Origin: Paraburkholderia panacisoli | GTDB taxonomy: Bacteria; Pseudomonadota; Gammaproteobacteria; Burkholderiales; Burkholderiaceae | DNA length: 64,000 nt | Assembly: GCF_008369935.1 (NCBI RefSeq) | Contig: NZ_VTUZ01000006.1 | Coordinates: 124,001-188,000 of the forward strand | Reading direction: 5' to 3' | Part shown: positions 17,871-27,948 of the stretch, piece after piece | Layout of the letters: each line of letters starts with the position of its first letter | Position numbering within the stretch: position 1 is the first letter of the stretch | Program-made: the position numbers and the translations under genes | Notes under the pieces: generated by a model | Databases searched by the model: none | What the model was told of the DNA's origin: nothing | The model's input: only the letters and a program-made list of their open reading frames with translations

Positions 17871-19001
17871 ATGGCGCGAAAGGTGCGATCGATGCAAAGC
17901 CGGGCCGCTGCAAGCCGAGTCCGCGTGTGGCGGCAATCCTGCGCACTGTTGGTTGTCGGTGCGGCTGCGCTGCTGCCGCTGCGGCAAGCGCAGGCCGCGA
18001 TGAATTTCTGTGCGGCGCCCGCGCTGCAAACAAGCGAGCGCACCAACGCCGATCCCGGCGTGAAGGCGCTCGTCGGCAATGTGCAAGCGCATCTGAACGA
18101 GCAGCCGCATGCGCTCGCAAAGCTGCATACCGAGGGTACGTTGCCGCACGAGGGCATCTACGATCAGAGCGTCGAAGCGGAGAAGGATCTCGATCTGCTG
18201 CGCGACGCCGCGCTCGCGTGGCGCGCGACCAGCGATGACCGCTATCTGAAGCTCGTGGACCGCTTGCTGTACGCGTGGGTCACGACTTATCAGCCCAGCT
18301 TCAATCCGATCGACGAGACGCGTTTCGAAGGGCTGATCCTCGCGTACGACATGACGGCGAGCGCGTTGCCCGTAAAGACGCGCAATGCGACGATGGCGTT
18401 CCTGACAAAGCTCGCCAACGGCTACATCGCGCAGATCGATGCGCAGCCCAGGCCGCTGAAGGACACCTTCCGCAACAACTGGCAGAGCCACCGCATCAAG
18501 CTAATCGCGATGGCCGCATTCACGCTCGATAACCGCAAGATGATCAACGCGGCGCAGCGTCTGTTCGTCGAGCATATCGGCGACAACATCGCGCCGGACG
18601 GCTCGACCATCGACTTCAGCGAACGCGACGCGCTGCATTACGTCACCTACGATCTGCAGCCGCTCGTGATGGCCGCGCTGGCCGCGCGCCGCCACAACCG
18701 CAACTGGCTGCAGGAGAAGGGTGCGAACGGCGCCACGCTGCTCGCCGCGCTCGACTGGCTCGCGCCGTTTGCGTCCGGCAGCCAGACGCATGAGGAATTC
18801 GTGCATTCGAACGTGCCGTTCGATGCAAAGCGTCGTGAGGCCGGCTTGCCTGGCTATTCGGGTCAATGGGACCCGAAGAACGCGACGGAACTGTTTCACC
18901 TGGCGGCGCGTCTCGACGGACGCTTTACGCCGATCGCGCTGCAGCTCGCACCGACGCCGCCCGCGTGGCTCGCCGTGTGTTTACCGCTGCCGGCGCGCTA
19001 A
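17871..19001 (+). CDS. Exported alginate-lyase-family protein
   Basis: This 376-aa protein has a signal peptide (long basic start, hydrophobic core [12 protein letters not shown], cleavage after QAQA). The mature part is an alpha/alpha toroid-like helical domain resembling PL5/alginate_lyase proteins, with [30 protein letters not shown] and [16 protein letters not shown]. The Asn-Asn-Trp motif is where the PL5 lyases carry their NNH-type catalytic motif. The protein probably acts on a uronic-acid or related polysaccharide in the periplasm, but the substrate is not certain. The ribosome binding site is good (GAGGAGTTTCGC). sdaA follows after 26 nt, so the two may be co-transcribed. No other alginate genes are nearby. 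Confidence 0.65.
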   Translation: MARKVRSMQSRAAASRVRVWRQSCALLVVGAAALLPLRQAQAAMNFCAAPALQTSERTNADPGVKALVGNVQAHLNEQPHALAKLHTEGTLPHEGIYDQSVEAEKDLDLLRDAALAWRATSDDRYLKLVDRLLYAWVTTYQPSFNPIDETRFEGLILAYDMTASALPVKTRNATMAFLTKLANGYIAQIDAQPRPLKDTFRNNWQSHRIKLIAMAAFTLDNRKMINAAQRLFVEHIGDNIAPDGSTIDFSERDALHYVTYDLQPLVMAALAARRHNRNWLQEKGANGATLLAALDWLAPFASGSQTHEEFVHSNVPFDAKRREAGLPGYSGQWDPKNATELFHLAARLDGRFTPIALQLAPTPPAWLAVCLPLPAR

Positions 19002-19027
19002 AATCTACTTATCAGCAGGAGCAGTCA

Positions 19028-20416
19028 ATGGCAGTCAGCGTGTTCGATCTCTTCAAAATCGGCATTGGTCCGTCCAGCTCTCATACAGTTGGGCCGATGC
19101 GCGCGGCGTTGATGTTCGCTCAAGGGCTTGAACGCGACGGACTGCTGGATGCGACCGCATCGGTGAAAGTGGATCTGTACGGATCGCTCGGCGCGACCGG
19201 CAAAGGGCACGGCACGGATCGCGGCGTGATGCTCGGCCTGATGGGCGATGCGCCCGACACGGTCGACCCGGACACAATCGTGCAACGGCTCGAAGCGGTG
19301 CGGGTATCGCGCAAGCTCGCGCTGCTCGGCACGCACGAGGTGCCGTTCGTGCAAAAGGACCACATTTCGTTTTACCGGCAGGCGCTCGCCGAGCACCCGA
19401 ATGGGCTGAAGCTGCGCGCGTTCGACGCGCAAGGTGAAACGTTGCGCGAGTCGACCTATCTGTCGGTGGGCGGCGGCTTCGTCGTGACGGCCGGCGCACC
19501 GAACACGAAGGTGCTGAGCGCCGTCGATCAACTGCCGCACTCGTTTCGCACCGGCAACGAATTGCTCGCGCTGTGTGAATCGACCGGCAAGAGCATCGCT
19601 CAGTTGATGTGGGACAACGAGCGCGTCTGGCACACGGAAGAAGAGACGCGCGCCGGCTTGCTGAAAATCTGGGACGTGATGCAGTCGTGCGTGGCGCGTG
19701 GCTGCGGCATCAACAACCCCGACGCCGATGGCAACTTGCCTGGGCCCTTCCAGGTGAAGCGCCGCGCGCCGCAGTTGTATCGCGCGCTGTCGGGCAATCC
19801 CGAGCTGGCGCTGCGCGATCCGTTGTCGATGATCGACTGGATCAATCTCTATGCGATCGCCGTCAACGAAGAGAACGCCGCAGGCGGCCGCGTCGTTACC
19901 GCGCCGACCAACGGCGCCGCCGGCATCATTCCGGCCGTGCTGCATTACTACACGCGCTTCATGCCCGGCTCGAACCAGCAGGGCGTGATCGACTTCCTGA
20001 TGACGGCGGCGGCGATCGGCATTCTGTACAAACTGAACGCGTCGATTTCCGGCGCGGAAGTGGGCTGCCAAGGCGAGGTGGGCGTGGCCTGTTCGATGGC
20101 GGCGGGCGCGCTCGCCGCCGTAATGGGCGGCACGCCGAAGCAGGTCGAGAACGCCGCCGAAATCGGCATGGAGCACAACCTTGGACTGACCTGCGATCCG
20201 GTCGGCGGGATGGTGCAGATTCCGTGCATCGAACGCAACGCGATGGCCTCGGTGAAGGCGGTCAACGCGGCGCGCATGGCGTTGCGCGGCGACGGCAGCC
20301 ACTACGTGTCGCTCGATTCGGTCATCAAGACCATGCGCGAGACCGGCGCGGATATGAAGACCAAGTACAAGGAAACGTCGCGGGGCGGGTTGGCGGTGAA
20401 CATCGTCGAGTGCTGA
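19028..20416 (+). CDS. sdaA: L-serine ammonia-lyase (iron-sulfur L-serine deaminase)
   Basis: This 462-aa protein converts L-serine to pyruvate and ammonia. N-terminal [21 protein letters not shown] marks the beta domain. The catalytic domain carries C347, C389 and C400, matching the spacing of the three [4Fe-4S] ligands of E. coli SdaA (C343, C385, C396). The start is supported by AGGAG 7 nt upstream; a longer in-frame extension overlaps the lyase gene and is rejected. Its position next to gcvTHP links glycine and serine degradation. A terminator-like hairpin follows. Confidence 0.95.
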   Translation: MAVSVFDLFKIGIGPSSSHTVGPMRAALMFAQGLERDGLLDATASVKVDLYGSLGATGKGHGTDRGVMLGLMGDAPDTVDPDTIVQRLEAVRVSRKLALLGTHEVPFVQKDHISFYRQALAEHPNGLKLRAFDAQGETLRESTYLSVGGGFVVTAGAPNTKVLSAVDQLPHSFRTGNELLALCESTGKSIAQLMWDNERVWHTEEETRAGLLKIWDVMQSCVARGCGINNPDADGNLPGPFQVKRRAPQLYRALSGNPELALRDPLSMIDWINLYAIAVNEENAAGGRVVTAPTNGAAGIIPAVLHYYTRFMPGSNQQGVIDFLMTAAAIGILYKLNASISGAEVGCQGEVGVACSMAAGALAAVMGGTPKQVENAAEIGMEHNLGLTCDPVGGMVQIPCIERNAMASVKAVNAARMALRGDGSHYVSLDSVIKTMRETGADMKTKYKETSRGGLAVNIVEC

Positions 20417-20439
20417 GGCACGTTGTCTGATTGCGCATG

Positions 20440-20464
20440 AAAACGCGAGCCGAGGCTCGCGTTT
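20440..20464 (+). terminator. Probable terminator after sdaA
   Basis: An 11-bp stem (AAACGCGAGCC pairing with GGCTCGCGTTT) has a short loop and a weak T-rich tail (CCGTTT). Confidence 0.55.
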
Positions 20465-20640
20465 CCGTTTGCGCGTTCGCTGTTCATGTTCTCGCTTCGC
20501 GGCAAGACAGTTGCGCTGCGCCATGACAGCGAACACGCGCTCGGCGTAAGCTGTCGAGGCGCTCATCGGCCAACGTCCCGCGTTCCGTCGATGCGACAAT
20601 ATCCAACCGCACTCACGCACTGCCTGGAGGCTTCTTCGCA

Positions 20641-22359
20641 ATGTCACTGCCGAATGCTCCCGTTTCAGATTCCAACGTTGCTCGCACGACGGGCGCACGT
20701 CTCATCGTCGATGCTTTGCTCACGCACGGTGTCGAACGCGTTTTCTGTGTTCCCGGCGAGAGCTTTCTCGCCGTGCTGGATTCGCTGCACGACGAGACTG
20801 AACACATCCAGACCATTGTTTGCCGCCATGAAGCCGCAGCGGCGAACATGGCGGAAGCGGTCGGCAAACTGACGGGCCGCCCAGGCGTCGCGCTCGTCAC
20901 GCGTGGACCGGGCGCAACGCATGCGTCGATCGGCGTGCATACCGCGTTTCAGGACTCCACGCCGATGATCCTGCTGATCGGCCAATGCGCTCGCGAACAT
21001 CTCGACCGCGAGGCTTTCCAGGAAATCGACTATCGGCGCATGTTTGGTCAGATGGCGAAGTGGGTCGCGCAGATCGACGATCCGAAGCGCATTCCCGAAT
21101 ATCTGAGCCATGCGTTTCATACGGCGACCTCCGGGCGGCCGGGGCCGGTCGTGCTGTCACTGCCGGAAGATGTGTTGAGCGATGCATGCGATGCCGTGGC
21201 CGGCGTTCCGGCCTATCAGCGCGTGGCGGCGTCGCCGTCCGGCGCGCAGATCGAGAAGCTGCGCGTGTTGCTCGAAGGCGCGCAGCGGCCGATGGTGATT
21301 GCGGGCGGCAGCGGCTGGACGCCGGCCGCATGCGCGGACCTGCGGCGCTTCGTCGAGAACTGGCAATTGCCGGTCGGCCTCGCGTTCCGTTTTCAGGACA
21401 CGCTCGATAACGACCATCCGAACTACGCGGGCGATGTCGGCCTCGGCATCAATCCGGCGTTGGCGCAACGCATCCGCGACGCCGACTTGCTGCTCGTACT
21501 CGGCCCACGCCTGGGCGAAGCGACAACGAACGGCTACACGCTGCTCGACATCCCGAAGACGAAGCAGACACTTGTGCACGTGCATCAAGGCGCGGAAGAG
21601 TTGGGACGCGTGTATGTCGCGGATTTGCCGATCGTCTCCGGCATGCCCGAGTTGGCTGCGCTGCTGGCTGTGTTGCAGCCGTCTTCTGGCGCTTTGGCCT
21701 GGGCAGGCACGGCCGAGGACGCGCACCGCGCGTATCTCGAGTGGCGCAAGCCGCGCCCGATTCCCGGTGACGTGCAAATGGGCGAAGTGATCCAGCAATT
21801 GCGCGCGCATCTGCCGGACGACGCGATCCTCACGAACGGCGCGGGCAATTACGCGACGTGGCTGCATCGGCACTTCTCGTATCGGCACTATCGCTCGCAG
21901 CTCGCGCCGACAAGTGGCGCGATGGGCTATGGCGTGCCGGCGGCGATCGCGGCGAAGTCGATGTATCCGCAGCGTGCGGTCGTCGCGCTCGCCGGCGACG
22001 GCTGCTTCATGATGGCCGCGCAGGAACTGGCGACAGCGATGCAGTACGACCTTCACGTGCTTTTCATCGTCGTGAACAACAGCCAGTTCGGCACGATCCG
22101 GATGCATCAGGAGCGGCATTATCCGAACCGCGTGCATGGCACCGGGCTGACGAATCCGGACTTCGCGGCATTCGCGCGGTCGTTCGGCGCGCATGGCGAG
22201 ACCGTGGAACGGACCGAGGATTTTCTGCCCGCGTTGCAACGGGCGATGAGCGCGCAACGCGCGGCGGTGATCGAGATTCGCATGACGCAGGAAGCGAGTA
22301 CGCCGGGCGCGACGCTGGAGCAGATCCGTGAGCAGGGACGGAACATGCGCGGGGAGTAG
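20641..22359 (+). CDS. Thiamin-diphosphate-dependent enzyme, acetolactate synthase/decarboxylase-like
   Basis: This 572-aa protein has the three-domain layout of the ThDP decarboxylase/carboligase family. The PYR domain (about 15-180) has catalytic Glu64 in CRHEAAAANMAEA and the VFCVPGES start. A central domain (about 195-340) follows. The PP domain (about 375-560) has the metal/ThDP motif GDG at 452-454 running to NN about 27 residues later. VTRGPGATHASIGVHTAFQDSTPM is very like acetolactate synthase large subunits. No small regulatory subunit gene is adjacent, so it is more likely a catabolic or stand-alone member (for example, oxo-acid decarboxylase or carboligase) than the biosynthetic IlvB. 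The ribosome binding site is GGAGG. It is monocistronic. Confidence 0.8.
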   Translation: MSLPNAPVSDSNVARTTGARLIVDALLTHGVERVFCVPGESFLAVLDSLHDETEHIQTIVCRHEAAAANMAEAVGKLTGRPGVALVTRGPGATHASIGVHTAFQDSTPMILLIGQCAREHLDREAFQEIDYRRMFGQMAKWVAQIDDPKRIPEYLSHAFHTATSGRPGPVVLSLPEDVLSDACDAVAGVPAYQRVAASPSGAQIEKLRVLLEGAQRPMVIAGGSGWTPAACADLRRFVENWQLPVGLAFRFQDTLDNDHPNYAGDVGLGINPALAQRIRDADLLLVLGPRLGEATTNGYTLLDIPKTKQTLVHVHQGAEELGRVYVADLPIVSGMPELAALLAVLQPSSGALAWAGTAEDAHRAYLEWRKPRPIPGDVQMGEVIQQLRAHLPDDAILTNGAGNYATWLHRHFSYRHYRSQLAPTSGAMGYGVPAAIAAKSMYPQRAVVALAGDGCFMMAAQELATAMQYDLHVLFIVVNNSQFGTIRMHQERHYPNRVHGTGLTNPDFAAFARSFGAHGETVERTEDFLPALQRAMSAQRAAVIEIRMTQEASTPGATLEQIREQGRNMRGE

Positions 22360-22406
22360 TAGTGCGGGGCTGGTCGAGTGGCGGTAGTGCGGAGCAACTG
22401 CCCCAT

Positions 22407-22436
22407 AAAGAAACCCCGCCGAAGCGGGGTTTCTTT
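22407..22436. terminator. Bidirectional terminator between convergent genes
   Basis: A 13-bp perfect stem (AAAGAAACCCCGC pairing with GCGGGGTTTCTTT) has a CGAA tetraloop and lies between the ThDP enzyme gene and the leftward binding-protein gene. Confidence 0.9.
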
Positions 22437-22471
22437 CATCATCAAAAGCAGAGCAAGCAGCAAAAACCCGC

Positions 22472-23620
22472 TTACTTTCCGCCCACGCTTTGCAGCGTCG
22501 TCCACTTGCCGTCGACCACCTTGTACAGCGTGATGCCGCCGTTCTTCAGGTCACCGCGGCTGTCGTACGCGAGGTCCGACGACGTCACCGCCGGCATCGA
22601 GGTCTTCGCGAGCACCGGCAGATATTTGGCCGGATCGGTCGAGTTGGCGGTCTTCATTGCAGCGAACATCGCCATTGCGCCGTCATAAGCGTACGGCGAG
22701 TACGTTTGCACGTCTTCGTTGAAACGCTTCTTGTACTTCGCGACGTAGTCCTTGCCGCCCGGCATTTCTTCCAGCGGCAAGCCGGCAAGCGATGCCACCG
22801 TGCCGTTGGCCGCGTCACCCGCGAGCTTGATGAACGTCGGCGTGTGAACCATTTCGCCGCCCATCAGCGGCGCCTTCACGCCCAGCTGCTTCATCTGCTT
22901 GACCATCGGTGCCGCTTGCGAATCCGCGCCGCCGTAATAGATCAGGTCCGGGTTCGCCGACTTCAGCTTGGTCAGGATCGACTTGAAATCCACCGCTTTG
23001 TCGTTCGTGTATTCACGATCGACGATCGTCGCGCCCGCCGCCTTCGCCGCCTTTTCGAACTGATCGGCCAAACCCTGGCCGTAAGCCGTGCGATCATCGA
23101 CGATCGCGATCTTCTTCATGCCGAGGTTCTTGACCGCGAACGCGCCGGCGACCGAACCTTGCTGCGTGTCGGACGTCATCATGCGGAAGGTGGTCTTGAA
23201 GCCTTGCTGCGTGTATTCCGGCGCCGTCGCCATGGCGATCTGCGGAATGCCCGCGTTCGCGTAGATGCGCGAAGCCGGGATCGTGGTGCCCGAATTGAAG
23301 TGGCCGAGCATGCCCTTGATGCCGTCATCCACCAGCTTTTGCGCGACGGTCGTGCCGGTGCGCGGGTCAGCCTGGTCGTCGGCCGCATCCAACACGAAGC
23401 GAACCGGCTTGCCGCCGATCACCGGCTTGGTCGCGTTCATTTCTTCCACTGCCAGCGTGATGCCGTTCTGGAAGTCCTTGCCGTAGTGAGCCTGCGCGCC
23501 CGTCATCGGACCGGCGAAACCCACCTTCACGTCTTCCGTCGATTGAGCGTTGGCCGTCCCCGCCAGCGACATTGCCGCAACCAGCGCTGCGCCTGCCAGC
23601 TGTTTCATCTTGTGTTGCAT
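22472..23620 (-). CDS. Branched-chain amino-acid-type ABC transporter periplasmic binding protein
   Basis: This 382-aa protein has a signal peptide ending ANAQ and the two-lobed Leu/Ile/Val-binding fold: VKVGFAGPMTGAQAHYGKDFQNGITLAVEEMN, GMLGHFNSGTTIPASRIY, DDRTAYGQGLADQFEKAAKAAG and LIYYGGADSQAAPMVKQMKQLG. It is close to LivJ/LivK. It delivers a hydrophobic amino acid to a Liv permease, but no permease or ATPase gene lies next to it, so it probably works with a Liv complex encoded elsewhere, possibly the one at 50.9-54.5 kb. The ribosome binding site AAGGAGAAGCT is excellent. It follows putA on the same strand after 87 nt. Confidence 0.9.
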   Translation of the reverse strand: MQHKMKQLAGAALVAAMSLAGTANAQSTEDVKVGFAGPMTGAQAHYGKDFQNGITLAVEEMNATKPVIGGKPVRFVLDAADDQADPRTGTTVAQKLVDDGIKGMLGHFNSGTTIPASRIYANAGIPQIAMATAPEYTQQGFKTTFRMMTSDTQQGSVAGAFAVKNLGMKKIAIVDDRTAYGQGLADQFEKAAKAAGATIVDREYTNDKAVDFKSILTKLKSANPDLIYYGGADSQAAPMVKQMKQLGVKAPLMGGEMVHTPTFIKLAGDAANGTVASLAGLPLEEMPGGKDYVAKYKKRFNEDVQTYSPYAYDGAMAMFAAMKTANSTDPAKYLPVLAKTSMPAVTSSDLAYDSRGDLKNGGITLYKVVDGKWTTLQSVGGK

Positions 23621-23707
23621 AGCTTCTCCTTGGTACCAGGTGTAATGGAGCGGTATCGGGGTCGCCGTACCGCTTCCGTTTTATTGAGGGGATCGTGTGA
23701 GGTTCGC

Positions 23708-26700
23708 TCAACCGATCGTCATCAAATTCGCGTTGCCGCCTGCTGCTGCCGTATTCACGCTGACCGAGCGTTCCGTCAACAGCCGCTCGAGCGCGTAATC
23801 CTCTTCGCCGCTTTCCAGCGCGCGCGCCGCGACGCCCTGCACCGAGACGATCGGCCCGGGGCGCTTCGCGACTTCCTTCACCAGCGCAAGCAGTTCGTCA
23901 CTGTCGCCTTCAAACAGCACGGCGTCGAACGGCGCGTCGGCGCTCTTCTTCACACTGGCATACGACTTCAGCGATGCGGGCAACTGCGAAACCAATTGTT
24001 CACCCGCCGCGCCTTCGAACAGCGCGCGATTTCCCGTAGCCAGCGTTGCGGCGAACTGCACGCGCGCCCCGCTCGCCGTCGACGCGACACACAGCACCGT
24101 GCCGCGCGCGCCCAGCGTGTAGGTGTTGCGCTCGCCGGTGGGTCCCGACAACACCGCGGTCGCGCCCGCCGGCACATGCGACAGATAACCGTCGCAGCGT
24201 GCCGCCAGTTGCGGCTGGCGCTCGGCGATCAGCCAGTCGCGCAACGCAGTCAATGCGACGGACGGATTGTCGCTGTTTTCGGCGCTTTGCGGTACATCCG
24301 CAACCAAAGCCTGCGCAAGCGACTTCGGCAAACCCGCCGGACGCGTGGCGAGCAGTCGCTGCAGATACAGCGCGCCGCCCGCTTTCGGCCCCGTGCCCGA
24401 CAGGCCTTCGCCGCCGAACGGCTGCACACCCACCACCGCGCCGATCACGTTGCGGTTCACGTAGATGTTGCCGACGTGCGCGCGGCTGATCACGTGCGCG
24501 ATCGTTTCATCGATCCGCGTATGGATGCCGAGCGTCAGGCCGTAGCCGGTCGTGCGAATCTGTTCGAGCAGCTTGTCCAGTTGGCTGCGGCGGTAACGCA
24601 CCACGTGCAGCACCGGCCCGAACACTTCGCGCTTCAGTTCGTCGATGCTGTCGAGCTCGATCAGCGTCGGCGGCACGAAGGTGCCCTGCGCCGTGCCTTC
24701 GGGCATCGGCAGTTGCTCGACCTTGCGGCCTTTCTCGCGCATCGCCGCGACGTGCGCGTCGATGCCGCGTTTCGCGTCGAGGTCGATCACCGGGCCGACG
24801 TCGATCGACAGTCGATCCGGATTGCCGACCGCCAGTTCGCGCATTGCGCCCGTCAGCATTTCGAGCGTGCGATCCGCGACATCGTCCTGTAGACAAAGAA
24901 CGCGCAACGCCGAACAACGTTGACCGGCCGAGTCGAACGACGATTGCAGCACGTCCGCCACCACCTGCTCGGCGAGCGCCGACGAGTCGACAATCATCGC
25001 GTTCTGGCCGCCCGTTTCGGCGATCAGCGGAATCGGCTTGCCGTCCGGATCGAGGCGGTTCGACAGCGTCTTGTTGATCAGGCGCGCGACTTCGGTGGAG
25101 CCGGTGAACATCACTGCGCGAGTGCGCGCGTCGGCCACCAGCGCGGCACCGACGGTTTCACCGTCGCCCGGCAGCAGTTGCACCGCGCCGGCCGGCACAC
25201 CGGCTTCGCGCAGAATCCGCACGGCTTGCGCGGCGATCAGCGGCGTCTGTTCAGCGGGCTTGGCGAGCACCGTGTTACCGGCGGCCAGCGCCGCCGCCAC
25301 CTGGCCCATGAAGATCGCCAGCGGGAAATTCCACGGACTGATACAGACCACGGGTCCGAGCGGACGATGCGTATCGTTCGAGAACTCGTCGCGAATCTGC
25401 GTGGAGTAGTAGCGCAGGAAATCAATCGCCTCGCGGATTTCAGCGACCGCGTTCGCCAGCGATTTACCCGCTTCGCGCACCACCAACCCCATCAGCGTAT
25501 GCATCTGCGCTTCGAGCAGATCGGCGGCACGGGCGAGGCAATCGGCGCGGGCGTCGACCGGCGTCGCTTGCCAGATCGGCGCGGCGGCAACCGCATGCGC
25601 GAGCGCGGCGCTCACGTGATCCGGCGTCGCCTCGACGACCGTGCCGACGAGGTCGCGGTGATCGGCCGGATTGCGCACGTCGCGCGCAATGCCCACGGCG
25701 ATCTCGTTGTCTTCGAGCATCGGCGCGGCGCGCCACGGATGATGCGCGCTCGCCAGCAACGCCGACGACAGCGACGCAAGGCGATGCTCGTTCGACAGAT
25801 CGAGGCCCATCGAATTGAGACGCTCGGCGCCATACAGATTGCGCGGCAGCGGAATCTTCGCGTGCGGCGCGCCGAGCGGCACGATCCTGGACGCTTCGTC
25901 GACCGGGTCGGCGATCAGGTCCTTGATCGCGACGTTTTCATCGGCGATGCGGTTCACGAACGATGTGTTCGCGCCGTTTTCCAGCAGACGGCGCACGAGG
26001 TACGCGAGCAGCGTTTCGTGCGTGCCCACCGGCGCGTAGACACGGCACGGACGGTTCAGCTTGTCGCGGCCGGTGACTTCCTCGTACAGCGGCTCGCCCA
26101 TGCCGTGCAAGCACTGGAACTCGTACTGGCCGGGATAGTAGTTGTTGCCCGCGAGGTGATAGATCGCCGACAGCGTGTGCGCGTTGTGCGTGGCGAACTG
26201 CGGATAGACTGCGTCGGGCGCGCCGAGCAGCTTCTTCGCGCACGCGAGATACGACACGTCCGTGTAGATCTTGCGCGTGTAGACCGGATAGCCTTCGAGG
26301 CCGTCCACTTGCGCGCGCTTGATTTCGGTGTCCCAGTACGCACCCTTCACGAGGCGCACCATGATGCGGTGACGGCTGCGGCGCGCCAGATCGATGATGT
26401 ATTCGATCACGAACGGGCAGCGCTTCTGATACGCCTGCACCACGAAGCCGATGCCGTTCCAGCCGGCCAGTTCCGGATCGAAGCACAGCGCTTCGAGCAG
26501 ATCGAGCGAGATTTCGAGGCGGTCGGCTTCTTCGGCATCGATGTTCAGGCCGATGTCGTAACGACGCGCGAGGATCGCGAGGGAGCGCACGCGCGGCAGC
26601 AGTTCGCTCATCGTGCGCTCCTGCTGCGAGCGCGAGTAGCGTGCATGCAAAGCCGAGAGCTTGATCGAGATGCCCGGGCCTTCGTAGATGCCACGGCCGC

Positions 26701-27637
26701 CGGCGGCCTTGCCGATCGCGTGGATCGCCTGTTCGTACGACGCGTAGTAGCGCTGCGCATCGGCTTCGGTGGTGGCCGCTTCGCCGAGCATGTCGTACGA
26801 GTAGCGGAAGCCGCGCGCTTCGTATTTGCGGCTGTTGGCGAGCGCCTCGGAAATGTTCTCACCGGTGACGAACTGCTCGCCCATCAGGCGCATCGCCATA
26901 TCAACGCCCTTGCGAATCAGCGGCTCACCGCCCTTGCCGATCAAACGCGTGAGCGCCGACGACAGCCCCGTTTCGCTGTTGGTCGTCACCAGCTTGCCGG
27001 TGATCATCAAGCCCCACGTAGCGGCATTGACGAACAGCGACGGCGCCTGGCCGACGTGCGACTTCCAGTCGCCCTTGCTGATTTTGTCGCGGATCAGCGC
27101 ATCGCGGGTCGCGCGATCCGGGATGCGCAGCAGCGCTTCGGCGAGGCACATCAGCGCCACGCCTTCCTGGCTCGACAGCGAGAATTCGTGAATCAGACCT
27201 TCGACGCCGCCACCCTTGCTCTTCGAGCGCAGCGTCTCGACCAGCTTGCCGGCCATGGCCTGTACGTCGTCCGCGAGAGTCGCCGGCAAACGCGCCTGGC
27301 CGAGCAGGAACGGCACACATTCGGGTTCCGGACGGCGGTACGCAGCGGTGATCGCCGCGCGCAGCACCGATTGCGGTTGCACGTTTTGCGCGAACTCGAG
27401 GAACGGGTGCGACGCACCGTCTTCCTCCTGCTCGACCGCCGCGCCGTCGGCCAGATCGGCAGTGCCTGTCGCGCCCGACAGTTCCGGTGGCAGTTGGCCG
27501 TGCTCGATGCGCTCCAGATAGGCGAAGATAGCCTGCTTGATCAGCCAGTGCGGAGTGCGTTCGAGACGGGCGGCGGCATCTTTCAGCCGGGAACGCAGGA
27601 GGTCGTCGACCTTGACGCCAAGGGTGGTGCTAGCCAT
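23708..27637 (-). CDS. putA: Trifunctional PutA: transcriptional repressor, proline dehydrogenase, P5C dehydrogenase
   Basis: This 1309-aa protein oxidises proline to glutamate in two steps at the membrane. The N-terminal ribbon-helix-helix domain (residues 1-47: TTLGVKVDDLLRSRLKDAAARL then HWLIKQAIFAYLERIEHG) shows it is the DNA-binding, trifunctional type. The PRODH barrel has GVDMAMRLMGEQFVTGENI, SIKLSALHARY and VRLVKGAYWDTE. The P5C dehydrogenase has SPWNFPLAIFMGQ, a Gly-rich ETGGQNAMIVDS and catalytic Cys in SAGQRCSALRVL. The C-terminal extension is the lid seen in long PutAs. ATG 27637 is preceded by GAAGGAAAC; the upstream extension (52 codons) runs through the operator and is rejected. 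Inverted GTTGCA sites about 80-110 nt upstream suggest autorepression. Confidence 0.96.
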   Translation of the reverse strand: MASTTLGVKVDDLLRSRLKDAAARLERTPHWLIKQAIFAYLERIEHGQLPPELSGATGTADLADGAAVEQEEDGASHPFLEFAQNVQPQSVLRAAITAAYRRPEPECVPFLLGQARLPATLADDVQAMAGKLVETLRSKSKGGGVEGLIHEFSLSSQEGVALMCLAEALLRIPDRATRDALIRDKISKGDWKSHVGQAPSLFVNAATWGLMITGKLVTTNSETGLSSALTRLIGKGGEPLIRKGVDMAMRLMGEQFVTGENISEALANSRKYEARGFRYSYDMLGEAATTEADAQRYYASYEQAIHAIGKAAGGRGIYEGPGISIKLSALHARYSRSQQERTMSELLPRVRSLAILARRYDIGLNIDAEEADRLEISLDLLEALCFDPELAGWNGIGFVVQAYQKRCPFVIEYIIDLARRSRHRIMVRLVKGAYWDTEIKRAQVDGLEGYPVYTRKIYTDVSYLACAKKLLGAPDAVYPQFATHNAHTLSAIYHLAGNNYYPGQYEFQCLHGMGEPLYEEVTGRDKLNRPCRVYAPVGTHETLLAYLVRRLLENGANTSFVNRIADENVAIKDLIADPVDEASRIVPLGAPHAKIPLPRNLYGAERLNSMGLDLSNEHRLASLSSALLASAHHPWRAAPMLEDNEIAVGIARDVRNPADHRDLVGTVVEATPDHVSAALAHAVAAAPIWQATPVDARADCLARAADLLEAQMHTLMGLVVREAGKSLANAVAEIREAIDFLRYYSTQIRDEFSNDTHRPLGPVVCISPWNFPLAIFMGQVAAALAAGNTVLAKPAEQTPLIAAQAVRILREAGVPAGAVQLLPGDGETVGAALVADARTRAVMFTGSTEVARLINKTLSNRLDPDGKPIPLIAETGGQNAMIVDSSALAEQVVADVLQSSFDSAGQRCSALRVLCLQDDVADRTLEMLTGAMRELAVGNPDRLSIDVGPVIDLDAKRGIDAHVAAMREKGRKVEQLPMPEGTAQGTFVPPTLIELDSIDELKREVFGPVLHVVRYRRSQLDKLLEQIRTTGYGLTLGIHTRIDETIAHVISRAHVGNIYVNRNVIGAVVGVQPFGGEGLSGTGPKAGGALYLQRLLATRPAGLPKSLAQALVADVPQSAENSDNPSVALTALRDWLIAERQPQLAARCDGYLSHVPAGATAVLSGPTGERNTYTLGARGTVLCVASTASGARVQFAATLATGNRALFEGAAGEQLVSQLPASLKSYASVKKSADAPFDAVLFEGDSDELLALVKEVAKRPGPIVSVQGVAARALESGEEDYALERLLTERSVSVNTAAAGGNANLMTIG

Positions 27638-27714
27638 GTTTCCTTCTTCGGAGACCAGACGAATGCCTGATAAAAGACTAAAAGTTGGGCGAATCGTACG
27701 CCTCCCAATAAAAA

Positions 27715-27745
27715 GGTGCAACCATTGTGAGAAGATGGTTGCACC
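27715..27745 (-). promoter_or_regulatory. Inverted PutA operator (two GTTGCA sites) that can also form a terminator-like hairpin
   Basis: GGTGCAACCAT (27715-27725) and ATGGTTGCACC (27735-27745) form an inverted repeat with a 9-nt centre. Each arm holds one GTTGCA, the motif known to be bound by the PutA ribbon-helix-helix domain. It lies 78-108 nt upstream of the putA start. Read on the minus strand the same sequence is an 11-bp hairpin followed by five T, so it could also terminate incoming transcription. The rest of the 311-nt gap (27638-27948) shows no other clear element. Confidence 0.6.
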
Positions 27746-27948
27746 CCGCTGGGAGCCCTGTGCGGCGGGGGTTTCCGGCTGACGGTGCGACACGCGGCGG
27801 CGGCGGTTGCGATCAGTACTTTCCCTGGCGTGATTCTTTTTGCATTTACTCTTATTAAATGAGCCGGCGCGCCGTTAAACAGGCGTAGTGACACGCGGCC
27901 TCACGGCACGCACAAAAAACGATACGGGGTTTCTGAGGGACCGGTGAA

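Noticed and set aside
24920..27670. 916-codon open frame antisense to putA
   Set aside because: Arg/His/Gln-rich shadow of a GC-rich gene; putA on the other strand is unambiguous.
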